DNA from: Portulaca oleracea
Lineage: Eukaryota; Streptophyta; Magnoliopsida; Caryophyllales; Portulacaceae
Reading direction: 5' to 3'
DNA: 64,000 nt
Assembly: GCA_029582165.1 (NCBI GenBank)
Contig: CM055880.1
Coordinates: forward strand, 1,178,001 to 1,242,000
Within the stretch, counting starts at the first letter, position 1. Each line of letters starts with the position of its first letter. The translations under genes were made by a program, and so were the position numbers. The notes beneath the pieces are model-generated. The model was given only the letters and a program-made list of their open reading frames with translations, ran no database searches and was not told the origin of the DNA. Shown here piece after piece: positions 34,601-45,240 of this stretch.

Positions 34601-35740
34601 CGAGTCATGTTAGGGATATGACGAACTTCCTTGAGAGTTCTAACGATGCCATCATGAGTCTTGATTTTGATGCTACCGATTCCTGCAACCTTGCAGGCTG
34701 TGTCGTTACCCATGACTACGACCCTGGTGTTAATACTCTCATAAGACTCGAACCAGTCCTTATGAGGACACATATGATAGGTGCACCCCGTGTCAAGAAC
34801 CCACTCATCTCTAGCTATCCTACTCGATGTGGTAGCCAAGGCATCATCCGTAACTACAAACCCATCACCATCTGACTCGAACTCTACGCAGTTTGAGGTA
34901 CCAGGTTTGGTGTGATTATCCTTACCCTCCTGCTTCTGGTCTCTCTGTTTTGGCCCACAGTCTCTCTCTATATGTCCCATCTTACTACAGTAGTTACACT
35001 TCTTATTCTTGTGGGGATTCCTAGACTTTGAACGGTGTTTAGACCTCCCTCTAGACCCGTTTCCCTTACATTCAGTATTTCTACCCCTTACAACCATAGC
35101 ATCACCACCCTGGTCATCACCATCGGTATCAAGTTTCTCCTTAGATAGTAAACTAGCCTTTACTTCACTAAGGTTAAGGTCACCACGATTCCCATACAAC
35201 ATGATTTCCTTAAATTGTTTATGTGATGTAGGTAGGGACAGAATTAAATGAAAAGCCTTATCCTCATCAGTGTGTTTTATATCCATTGATTCCAATTCAG
35301 TAATAATAGAATCAAATTCACTAAGATGTGCCTGAATAGAAGTACCTTGGGGCATCTTCAGCCTGTAGAATTTCTCCTTCATTCGGTACTTGTTTGCACG
35401 ACTCTTCGACATGTACAACTCTTCCAGTTTGGTCCAGAGCACCCGAGGTTTCTCGATATGCATCACCTCTCTCTGAATGTGCTCCGCCAAGTACAGCTGA
35501 ATCCCTGCCAGAATTATCTTCAAGCTTCTTCCACTCCCTTAGAGTCAGATTCCCCTTGATATCCTTCTGGAGTTTTTGGAATTCATCATCGCTCATTGTC
35601 ACATCAGTCTTCGTGTCGGGATACTCAATCACATCCCATAACCCGTGCTGAATCAGGACCGCCTTCATCTGCAGTCTCCACATAGTAAAACTCCTCGTTC
35701 CATCAAATTTTGGAATATCACACTTCATAATTGAAGCCAT
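31689..35740 (-). pseudogene. Copia gag-pol, interrupted by several frame breaks
   Basis: Gag starts at 35740 (MASIMKCDIPKFDG). The frame is lost near 35515 and resumes through a CCHC knuckle (CNYCSKMGHIERDC), a protease motif (WVLDTGCTYHMC) and the pre-integrase zinc region (HMRLGHMGEKRM, then CNHCVYGKHKR). Further breaks occur near 34215 and 34080 in the integrase core and between about 33850 and 33675. A long frame then covers reverse transcriptase, with FLHGELEEEIYM, LYGLKQAPRQWY and LLYVDDMLIA. After breaks near 32450-32290 the RNase H segment ([32 protein letters not shown]) follows and stops at 31689. At least five interruptions make it non-functional as it stands. Motifs suggest the TNT1/Tork-like part of copia, but that is inference. 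Confidence 0.92.
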
Positions 35741-35763
35741 CTCAACCTTGCTCTGATACCACT

Positions 35764-36338
35764 TGTTAGAGAAAAGTGAGTAGCAAGGTAACAGCGGAAG
35801 CGAATAATAGAATCGAAAACGAGATGACGGATATTACGACAAAATTTAGGAACGAAAAATAAGCGATAAAATCAAACACCAGAATTACGTGGGAAACCGA
35901 AGAACTCGGAGAAAAACCCACGGGCGGCGACAGCCAGAAAATAATCCACTATGAGAAAGGAGGAGTACAACCTGATCACTATCACAGGGTGTGATGCGAT
36001 CCACAAAGGAGATTACAATAACAATCTCTCAACACTCAACTCACAATCTCTCAGGATACACTGGGGAAAATATTGGTGAGACCCCTTTCTCTCTCAATAT
36101 TTTCTCTCTCTCTAGCTCTCTGTGTTTACCGATGATGTTTTTGGTGGAGAAACATGCACCCTATTTATAGGGAGAACTCCCTATAACCTAACTTGACTCC
36201 CACTCCAAATAGATTTAGAATCTAATACAATTAGGAAACCTAACACAATAAGGAAACCTAAATAATATCCTAATACAATTAGGAAACAAATCATTGTGAG
36301 ATCAAGAGATTTGGTGATTTTAGGACACTTTCCTAACA
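35764..36338 (-). repeat. Copia LTR (5' LTR in element orientation)
   Basis: 575 bp, partner of the LTR at 31015. On the minus strand it carries the presumed promoter TATA (CTATAAATAG) and leads directly into the tRNA-Met primer site. Confidence 0.95.
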
Positions 36339-36464
36339 TACTATGATAAAAGTATAATGTTACAATTGTTAATAATATATTATGTAAGAAATTATCAATC
36401 AAAAAGTGATATTTGAGACTGTAAAAATTAAAATTATGACATTTAGTATAAAACGGAGTGAGTA

Positions 36465-37099
36465 TATAGAGGTGCTTTAATTGTCTCATATATTTTCATT
36501 AGAGTACCCAAGAGGTAAGACCTAATGGATAAGTAACACCTCGAAAGATGTTTATTATCTTTACAAGAATTTAATTTCTAATGGTTACAATCTTCTAAAT
36601 GTAAATTGTTTTTAGAAGTTTATTGTGAGTCTACTTTTAAAATTAGACATTCGTTCGGCATAGTCTAATATTTGTGTTTATTATCCTTTTTTTCCAATAT
36701 GCTAATTCACCAGGGGAAAGGAATCAATGGATGGGACCGAGCCATGGCCCTCTCAGTTTTTGTTCATAATGATTTTTTTAAATATACGGTATTATAAACT
36801 ATAAAAAAACTTAGTATAATTTTAGTATTATGATTCTCATAAAAGATTGAATTTAATATTCGATCCCCATTCGTGATCATGCCTGACTTTGTCTCTGTAA
36901 CCCGCTAATGTCATACATATCAAAGGAATATATATATGTGTGTACGCGCGTGCACATATATATGAGGAGGGTTGATCTATCATTATAAAACTACAATAAA
37001 AAAAAAATGATCATATTGTGAGATTTGTGCTCATACATGACAAAATTGTCCTTGTTTTGGCCAAGGATTACAAGATGCTAACGTATCTAGTTGTAATTA
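36465..37099. other. AT-rich intergenic DNA
   Basis: No gene is seen. An alternating purine-pyrimidine run (TATATATATGTGTGTACGCG and its mirror) lies at about 36930-36965. Confidence 0.4.
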
Positions 37100-37321
37100 G
37101 GCCCTGTTCTTTTATGCGGTATTTTGTGGAATGGTGTGATGAGGTGTGGTGGAATTGTGGTAGGTTATTGGTATGTGGGGTAGGTGAAGAGAGAATGTAA
37201 AAAGTAGAGGAGAAAAGTGACGAGAGAGAAAAATAATGATTTGCGGTAAAATGTGGTGGTTGTGACAAATTACGGTAGAATGTGGCACCGCAGTTTGCCA
37301 ACCGCAGAAAAGAACGGGGCC
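37100..37321. mobile_element. Tourist-like MITE, best copy of the GGCCCTGTTCTTTTATGCGG family
   Basis: The 222-bp element has ends GGCCCTGTTCTTTTATGCGG and CCGCAGAAAAGAACGGGGCC, nearly perfect inverted repeats. TTA lies on both sides (37097-37099 and 37322-37324), which supports PIF/Harbinger mobilisation. Confidence 0.88.
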
Positions 37322-37537
37322 TTAATAGTAGACAGTATGACATTGACTTATAACAAAAACCCAAAAGAAGGGTTACACAAATCTCATGGTACAAGTATTT
37401 ATAAAAAAAAAAATAATAATCAGAATTCATTGGAAACTAGCCCTAAAAAAGGGCACAATAAGATCCACAAGAAAGAAATATGTGCAAATTGAAGTGATGC
37501 ATGGAGTAGAGAGCCAATCCAACTAGCTTATTTGTAG

Positions 37538-37779
37538 TACTCATTCCGTTCTTTTTTATCTGTTATTTATGACTTTTAATGTCAATTTTTAATTAATAAT
37601 TTTTAATATAAAAGTTTTATAAAAAAATATGATATTATATTTTTTAATAGTATTTTTCATTACGAATCTAATGACATCAATTTTGTATGATGAATTTTTA
37701 TACAAATTAAGATATTAACGGTCAAAGTTTTTGTCATAGTTTCCTAGGCGACAACGGACAAATAAATAAAAAAGGAGGT
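37538..37779. mobile_element. Stowaway-like MITE
   Basis: It begins TACTCATTCCGTTCTTTTTT and ends with AACGGACAAATAAATAAAAAAGGAGGTA, with CTCCGTTC-type inverted ends and TA borders. It is about 240 bp and AT-rich. Confidence 0.65.
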
Positions 37780-39840
37780 AATAATAGGAGTAGTTGCTTA
37801 CGTAGGGGCTCAAAAGTCAGTCAATGCTTAATTAAGTCTACTTGCGTCACTAAATTTTAGGTATGACTGTTGGCAATTTATGTGCAAATTTGCCAAAATA
37901 AATTAGATTTATTTTTGGTCAACCCTAGATTATAAAATGGAAAAAATGATTATTATGACCATCACCTCAATTAAAATGGATATATTTATATATATGTTGA
38001 GTTTTATTTTGACTGTTCAATTTTTTTTTACGAAGATTATTCTTTTTTTACTGTTCATTTTTTCATTTTCTTAATTATAAATTTATTTAAGAAATCTTTA
38101 AAAATTAAATATCCTAAAAAACAAATTAAATATATCTTCAAAAGTATTTCATTTTTAATTTTTTGTAAATAAATTATAATAAAAAATATATTTAATAATT
38201 TTGATTTAAATGAAAAAAATGATTTGTCCATATGAAACTTTACACATGTATGAATAAGATTTATTTTACTTATTGTGTTTGTCATGGACCCATGATTGAT
38301 GATCCCTATAAATACATCCATTGAGTAGATTTGTAGTTAGATATGTTACTCAATCAATAACTTTACTAGTAAGCTTTCTACATACTTTTGTGAGTTACAC
38401 AAAACTTAATTAGAAAATAAATGCTAAATCATGATTTTGTTGTCTATTTATAAGAAAGGAATAATTAATTATACTAATGAACGATCAAAATTTTGACAAG
38501 TCAATTAATTTTTAATTCATTAAATTAATCAAATTTTCAGATTACAAGTCAATATTTTTTTGTTTTTTGTCTATAATCATGAACGAGGGCTTAATTAAGG
38601 TTCACGAAGAGGAAATTAAGGATATATTATGTGTCGGTGGGGGGCAATGTACTTGCATGTGAGGCTTCAAACAATATTACAAGTTAGAGTACAATTGATT
38701 GTATTTTAACTTTTTAAGCACTCAAATGTACGTAAAAACTTTATTTATTCTTTTCAATTTAGATTGTAATTGAATTAAAGTAAAATATCTTATTAAATTT
38801 TATCTATTTTTTTTAAAAAATAAGGTAATTGACACTAAGCGGTTTTAAATCTCAAGTCATTTAGAACCATTCTCTCCACTACAAAATCTAAGTGTACAAT
38901 TGCTCGTATTTTTTAAAATTATCTTTTGAGTCAGTTAGAATCAGTCTCTTTATCTATTTTTGTATATGAAACGAAGACTGTATACATCCGAATTCCCTTA
39001 GAATTAGCGATAATATATAAGGGACTATTATTATTGTTGTTGTTGTAAGAGTGGGAGTGTGGGACTGTTATGTGTGCGAATGTGTGTGTCTGTTAGCTGT
39101 AAATGTTTATGTTTGAAATTTTTGGATGAATTGATTTTTTGTATTATAGTATTAGAGTTAATTTGTTTTGTATGAAAAAGAGTTTGAGTAAAAATACTAC
39201 CACAACTTTATCAAGGGAACTTTATATCATCTTTTACCATTTATATCAAATTGCTATTATCTATGTATGTTGCCCTATGAAATTAATGTTAGTCTCAACA
39301 CAAGAGTATATAATAAGAAATAAGATTTGATTTTTTTTTCCTCTTGGGCCATTCCCATAATTTCCATAGAAATCAACAGCAACAAATTTCAATTTTGTTC
39401 CGTTGAAACGGGGTTTGAAGGGATATGAACTGTCCATCTAACCCTATTATCTAACGATATCGAATGGATTAAAATTTTCATCACATTTGAATTTTGAACC
39501 CAAAAATTGAGATTCTATATTTCTATTTCTTTAACAAATCACAATGTCTATTTCCTTAATAGATGGACCTTTTTCAGAATCAAAAATTGAAAAAAAAAAC
39601 AGAGAAAAAAGGGCCAATAATCAAACCCATTTTGCTTTCCTCAAAAATATAGAATATGAAATCTACCCATTTTGCCCAATGACCAAATCATTAATTCAAG
39701 TGTGGCATTTAATTTCAAGGTCTACTTTTATAATATGTCTATGGTCACTACTATCACAATTTAATAACAATATTCAAGGTGATTCATGAACATACATTTT
39801 CATCCTAGTGATTCATTGCTAAAAAGTTAAAAATTGAATA
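37780..39840. other. Very AT-rich intergenic DNA
   Basis: Only short open frames without recognisable motifs are present. A TATA-like CTATAAATACATCC lies at about 38306, but no coding sequence follows. An ATT/GTT microsatellite lies at about 39028-39047. Confidence 0.45.
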
Positions 39841-39847
39841 ATTCAGG

Positions 39848-40125
39848 TCGGTCAAATTCGGCAAATGTCAAAACTCGGATAAGAAATTCATGTCCACACC
39901 CAGTTTTTATTTGGGTCAGACGGGATCAGACAATTCGGACGGAGCTAAATTCGAATCAGAATAGAGTTCGATTGTTCGAATAGAAAAAAGAGAACAGTAT
40001 TATGTCTGGATATTCAGTCAATATAAAAATTCGGACGAAAAATTTATATCTGTACCTAATTTTTTCCGACTTAGACCATTCAGATTTTTCAAGTCGGACA
40101 AAATTTCGCGAAGTCATTGCCCTTC
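39848..40125 (-). repeat. Dispersed GTCCGA repeat family, reverse copy
   Basis: It contains GGTCAGACGGGATCAGACAA, GGATATTCAGTCAATATAAA and AAGTCGGACAAAATTTCGCG. These are the reverse-complement counterparts, in reverse order, of blocks in the copies at 28745 and 47520. Confidence 0.6.
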
Positions 40126-40659
40126 CTCCTAATTTTTCCTCCCATTTTATAAGTCCTCAAAATTTAGGCACCCTCACATATAGAAAACTTTCACCAAGAA
40201 AAGAATTGACCAAAGAAAACAGGAAGAAGAAGAAGAAGAAGAAAAATTGAAGGTGAGAATTAAAAGCCTATTTTTAATTTTTATGCCACAATGTGAGCCA
40301 TGCACAACCCAATAAATTTGCAAACTTTTGAAGCATTTTTCTCACCTGGGTTTAAGAAATCTGTGCATTTTTCTCATCTGGGTTTAAAAAATTTAAGCCC
40401 CCTTTCACGAGGGTTTAAGAAATTTAAGCCCTTTTGAGAAATTTATGCCCTTTTTTAATGGGAATCATGTTTTTTGCTTCCTAATTTAAATACCATTTTT
40501 TTTCATTGCAATTTATCGATTGCCCAGATATTCATTTCCCTCGTTCTTCTTCCCCTGGATTTCATCCAGGGAGAAATTCTTTCTGTTTGCTATTATTCCC
40601 GCCAAGGTGCGTTTTTCATGCCTGTTATTTTCCATGAAAAATATGTTTTTGCAGTTAGA
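40126..40659. other. Intergenic DNA with GAA microsatellite, possible leader of the first DUF707 gene
   Basis: An AGA/GAA run lies at about 40225-40245. It resembles the AGAAGAAGAAGAAGA tract at 48045 upstream of the second DUF707 gene, so this may be the transcribed leader. Direct repeats of CATTTTTCTCAYCTGGGTTT and TTTAAGAAATTTAAGCCC occur at 40330-40440. Confidence 0.35.
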
Positions 40660-40860
40660 AAATCCGGGTAAATTCGGGTTGAACAAATTGAGACGAAGAA
40701 ATTCATATCCGAATCCGGTTTTATTTTGGGTCAGACAATTCAAGCGAAAATTGGGTCTAGACAATAGAAAAATAGAAATTTTATGTCGATCAAAAATTGG
40801 ACGAAAAATCTGTGTCCAATTCAATTTTTTTTCTCGGTCGGACAAAATTTTGCCAAGCTC
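40660..40860 (-). repeat. Dispersed GTCCGA repeat family, reverse copy
   Basis: It contains AAAATCCGGGTAAATTCGGG at one end and GGTCGGACAAAATTTTGCCA at the other, mirroring the ends of the copy at 47520. It lies only about 530 bp from another reverse copy. Confidence 0.6.
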
Positions 40861-41510
40861 TAAGAAAATTACACCAAAAAGTGCGTTTTTCGTGCTAATA
40901 CAAGTTGCCTAATTGTCCCTTTCCAAAAAAAAAAAGAAAAAAAGATCCCCCCTTTGATTATATTAAGCCCTAATTACATCATTGGATTTGCATTAATGGT
41001 TGCTATTGTTTCCTTTTCTTAAGAATTCCTCTAGATTCTCTGTATAGAATGCTGTACCAAATGCATTCAATGTAGAAAATTACACATCATTATTAATATG
41101 TAACCCCCTTATAAAGTTTTCAAGCTTTTATTGTTTTGATTTCTTGGGAGACTTTGTGTGATTTTAAATAATTTTAGGGTTTTTGGGATTTGGGATTTGA
41201 GATTTTGCCATTTAACAATTACCATTGAGGGTTTTGGTCAAAAGGGTACTTGCTAACTTAATCTATGGATCACCTTTTTGCATCTTTGAATTGGGTGGAT
41301 TTGAGGTTGAATAAGGGTTTTATTATAAGGTTGGATTGTTTAGGGTTCATCACATGTTTGCTTGGTAATGGAGTTGCTTAGGGTTACATATTGAAGCAAA
41401 GGACATTGGTTGATTTCGATCGATTTTGTTAATTACATAGGTTTGTTACTCCATACCCATATTTCCTTGGTTATGAACTCTTTATAAAGCTTTCTTTGTG
41501 CTTCATTATG

Positions 41511-41815
41511 CATTTGTCAAAGGCCAATATGCTTAAGCCTCTCCAAGAACTGTCGTGTTTGTCGAGGTAAGACTTGTCTATATCAGAATCTCCCGAGACC
41601 TTGTGGCAATGGGACTCACATTTTGAGTTGTTTTTTGTCGATGTTGTTGTTGCGGTTCATTTATGCATTTGTCAAAGGCTTCTATGCTTAAGCCTCTCCA
41701 AGAACAGTCGTGTTTGTTGAGGTAAGACCTGTCTGCATCAGAATCTCCCTGGAACTCGTGACAATGGGTCCCACATTTTTGAGTTGTTTTTATTGTCGTT
41801 GTTGTTGTCGTCGTC
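41511..41815. repeat. Two-unit tandem duplication upstream of the first DUF707 gene, with SINE-like 3' ends
   Basis: Units start with CATTTGTCAAAGGC at 41511 and 41665 (period 154). Each contains GCTTAAGCCTCTCCAAGAAC, GAGGTAAGAC, ATCAGAATCTCC and TGGGACTCACA or TGGGTCCCACA, and ends in a GTTGTTGTTG-type tail. The last part resembles the 3' end of Au/TS-type plant SINEs with (TTG)n tails. That assignment is from memory and tentative. Confidence 0.55.
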
Positions 41816-42190
41816 GTTGTCGAGGGCTTTTGTGTGAATGTATGTAGTTGGCTAATTGTTGATTGTTGGTCACATGACTCATGATTCATGAACATTTCAT
41901 ATAACTTCATATTGGTTGTTTCATGTTTCTTCTTGCAAAATTGTTCAATGCATGTTTTCTCAATACATCATGTGATCTCTGTTTTCAATTCACAAGTTTC
42001 ACGATGTCATCAGGATCTCATCTCAATAGGTAGGAATGTCTATGGAGGTCGATCCAAACATGCATAAGCGAGACCCACGTTGAAAGTTGTTATTCTACAT
42101 GTCACGAGGATGATACTAATGACCCTTTTCTGCAATTTTTCAGTTAAACATATTTCCATCGAGGCGCGCATAGAGGTTTTGGTTCCTATT

Positions 42191-42217
42191 GCTTGGATTA
42201 CAATCCAAAATCCAAGC
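42191..42217 (+). other. Hairpin in the presumed 5' UTR of the first DUF707 gene
   Basis: GCTTGGATT (42191-42199) pairs perfectly with AATCCAAGC (42209-42217) across a 9-base loop. It lies 29 bases upstream of the start codon, in the presumed leader exon beginning at 42144 after a TTTTTCAG acceptor. Confidence 0.6.
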
Positions 42218-42246
42218 ATAGGATCCTAAGAAACCGAATCACATTC

Positions 42247-45240
42247 ATGGGGAACAGTGGGCATAAACCTGGATCCACGAATACGTTCTGTTGTTTAAAC
42301 GTAAGCCCGAGACATAGCTCCATGGGGAAGAAACCGAACGAGACATTACGGCTTCTTGTAGCAAGTTTCATTGGTGTTGTTTTCGGTTTTCTGGTTGGAG
42401 CTTCTGTTTCGCTCTTATCAGCATCTAAGGTATATATATATATCATCATATATGCAGTCCATTTCGTTCCGTTCTTTGTCATTTGGTTAGATTATGTTAT
42501 GTTATGTTATGTATGTGTTCATAAGCCGTCTTTATAAGATCTCTCTGAATGTTGTTGCAGCTAAATCCAGCAAGCTATCTTGTGCCCACTGTTGCCCTGT
42601 CATCTGGATATGTCCCAACCGAAAACCAAACACTCGAAAATGGGCCAAAAGTATGACTTCTATGCTTCTCAACTTCTAAACTTTTCCTTGAAATCGTGTT
42701 TTTTTTGGGTCGGTCTTATGATTTTCGGTAGGAGCAAAAGCGGGATCTACACTGGGAGTTGTTAGTTTGTTTTGGGTTTTGGTTCATTGTGTCAATTTCT
42801 GTAGTTATACACCGAACAACTTGTTCTGACATCTGTTTTTTCGGGCATTTCGATAAACTTTGTCTTGGTTTTTACAGATTTGGGTTCAATCGAATCCTAA
42901 AGGTGCAGAACTACTACCACCGGGGATTGTACAACCCGAGTCAGATTTCTACCTTCGCAGACTATGGGGTGATCCAAAAGATGTAAGTAAAAATCGTGCA
43001 ACCCGAAACAGATTTTGTATCGATTTTTTGGATTCGAGTTCTGATCCGTGTTATTTCACAGGATCTGACCACCAGACCGAGTTATCTCGTGACATTTACA
43101 GTCGGTTTAGATCAGAAGGACAACATTGATGCAGCGGTTAAAAAGGTTTGCCTTTCTGACACGTCTTTCGTGTGATTTCCCATGTGGGTCCCACTTTCGC
43201 GGGATATTTCTTCCGATTTATAAGTTTTTTGATCATTATTGTTTGCAGTTCTCGGACGACTTCACAATTCTTCTCTTCCATTATGATGGTAGGATGAGCG
43301 AATGGGATCAGTTTGAGTGGTCCAAGAGAGCGATTCATATAAGCGCTCGAAAACAAACAAAATGGTAATTAAAATCAGCAGCTGATACTAAATGATCTTT
43401 TAGATTTCATCGTTTTCTGATAATTTTGTTCTGCGAAAAAAGGTGGTTCGCGAAGCGATTTCTTCATCCGGATATTGTGGCTGCCTATGACTACATTTTC
43501 ATCTGGGACGAGGACCTAGGGGTCGACAATTTCGATGCTAAAAAGTGAGTCATTCGACATTTCGTGAGTCTTTTAACTTACAGCAACTACTTCATCATTA
43601 GTTTCTGACGTCGTGTTTTGAGCTTCAGATATATAGATTTGGTGAAGAAGCACGGGTTGGAAATTTCGCAACCCGGGTTAGAGCCTAACAATGCATTGAC
43701 ATGGAAGATGACCGAGAGAAGACCTAACATCGAAGTTCACAAGTAAGTCTCTAAACCCAATACCCCAAAAATCGCACTGCAAAACAAGGCGCGAACCCTG
43801 AATTGCAAAATTCAGAGGGACTGATTCTGACTGACCCGAGATTTTTAAATCGTTCACTACTTACTACTCTATGGAAAACCGGTAGAAGAGGTTGAGAGAT
43901 ACATATTTCTTCAGTTCATCATAATCTAAGACGAAAAAAATGAATCCTTTTTTTGGGTATCGACCTACATGTTCATTGATTAGCTTACCCTTTGCCCAAA
44001 GAAAACGACCAAAAAAACGCGTAAAGAAATAGTAACATTGTTGTGCAGGCAAACAGAAGAGAGGCCAGGGTGGTGCAAGGACCCTCGTTTACCTCCATGC
44101 GCAGGGTACACATATCGAACTTCTTTCTTTTTTTAAAACATTTTTTCTGAGACTTATGATCATTTGAAGAAAGGCGACGATGTATTTCTTCTGAATGAGC
44201 AGATTTGTTGAGATTATGGCTCCGGTGTTTTCTCGAGATGCGTGGCGCTGTGTATGGCACATGATTCAGGTCAGTTTTTGAACCGAGAGATGTTATTTTT
44301 TCGTTGAATTTGTTGTGTAAATTTCGAGCCTAAACCTGCCCTTTTGAATGTACTGTGTGCAGAATGACCTGGTTCATGGATGGGGGATTGACTTTGCCCT
44401 CCAAAAATGTGTACAGGTTAGTTTGCCTTTTGATCATCTTGCTTAGTTACCTACTTTCATCAGTAAAAAGCTGTTATGGTGGATTAATGGTTTGTTTGGT
44501 GTCGAAAACAGCCTGCACACGAGAAAATCGGAGTTGTTGATGCTCAATGGATTGTTCATAAGCGTGTTCCTTCTCTTGGCAACCAGGTACATTTATCTAC
44601 GCCGTAATTAGATGTACCCATTTTAGTTTAAGCTCAAACCCGAATGACCCGTTTGCCAGATATCGATTTATGACACTTATTTGGTTTGTTTAGGGTTTAG
44701 GGTTTAACAACCTTGAATGACCCGTTTGGCGTATCTATTTATGATTAGGCCTAAACCCAACTTTGAATGACCCGTTTGCGATATCCAAACAAAAACTAGG
44801 ACAACACAAATCTATCCAAGAACTAACCCATTTGATCAAGCTTAAACCCAACCCTAAATGACCCATTCGCCAATATCCACCTAAGACGTTAGTTTGGTTT
44901 CTTTTATCTTAAAGACACATTTTGACATCGAGCAAACCTTATGGCATTCTTCAGGGCGAAAGTAAATCGGGCCAAGAAGCTCCATGGCATGGGGTATGTA
45001 AACTATCCATTTCTTTTCCCGTTTCACATGTCACACTATACCTGCACCCGATCATCTTAACCCTTTGTTAATTACCACATACAGGTCCGAAAGAGATGTG
45101 AAAGTGAATGGAAGATGTTTCGGGACCGACTAAGTAACGCCGAGGTAGAACATGCAAGGCGACTAAAGGAGGCCGAGGAAGAACAAGCCAAGCAATCGAA
45201 GAAGGCCGAGGAGGAACAAGCCAAGCAAAAGCAAGGTTGA
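42247..45240 (+). CDS. DUF707 family protein, first tandem copy
   Basis: Thirteen exons: 42247-42429, 42561-42650, 42878-42982, 43062-43145, 43249-43364, 43443-43544, 43629-43742, 44049-44105, 44203-44269, 44363-44416, 44512-44586, 44955-44993 and 45085-45240. They total 1242 nt and encode 413 aa. After a short basic N-terminus, one membrane segment (LRLLVASFIGVVFGFLVGAS) makes this a likely type II Golgi/ER protein. Conserved DUF707 blocks follow: WVQSNPKGAELLPPGI, LRRLWGDP, LLFHYDGRMSEWDQFEWS, IHISARKQTKWWFAKRFL, WDEDLGVDNFD, LEISQPGLEP, RPGWCKDPRLPPCAGFVEIM and WGIDFALQKCVQPAHEKIGV. The WDEDLG motif recalls metal-binding acidic motifs of glycosyltransferases, but no activity is established. 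The C-terminus is a charged coiled coil with two EEEQAKQ repeats. From memory the Arabidopsis relative is At1g13000. Confidence 0.93.
44600..44890. repeat. Degenerate tandem repeat with telomere-like words in DUF707-1 intron 11
   Basis: About four units of 60-80 bp contain GAATGACCCGTTTG(C/G), ATATC and CTTAAACCCAA-type words. GGTTTAGGGTTTAGGGTTTA lies at about 44690-44706 and resembles two plant telomere units (TTTAGGG). Confidence 0.6.

Larger units (their letters stand above)
31015..36338 (-). mobile_element. Ty1/copia LTR retrotransposon, structurally complete, coding region broken
   Basis: The 5324-bp element has LTRs at 31015-31587 and 35764-36338, both with TGTTAG...CTAACA ends, flanked by a 5-bp TACTA target duplication (31010-31014 and 36339-36343). 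Transcription runs on the minus strand. The primer-binding site TGGTATCAGAGC follows the right-hand LTR directly (about 35747-35761), and a purine-rich AAGGTGGAG tract precedes the left-hand LTR. Between them are gag, protease, integrase, reverse transcriptase and RNase H remains in copia order. The LTRs differ at six single bases and one short patch, so the insertion looks recent. Even so, the coding region is interrupted at several places. Confidence 0.95.
30875..36464. mobile_element. Stowaway-like MITE split by the copia insertion
   Basis: The left half (30875-31014) begins TACTTCATCCGTTCTATATT. The right half (36344-36464) ends AGTATAAAACGGAGTGAGTA, its approximate inverse complement. 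Removing the copia element and one TACTA duplicate joins them into a MITE of about 260 bp. The MITE is therefore older than the copia insertion. Confidence 0.75.

Noticed and set aside
35321..35740. Gag 5' open frame as an independent small gene
   Set aside because: It is the start of copia gag, cut off by a frame break near 35515; the remainder is out-of-frame translation.
38306..38400. TATA-like box and possible leader (CTATAAATACATCC)
   Set aside because: No coding sequence or spliced frame could be linked to it in the following 2 kb.
44690..44710. Telomere-like GGTTTAGGGTTTAGGG as an interstitial telomere
   Set aside because: Only two or so units inside a degenerate intron repeat; too short to indicate telomeric origin.
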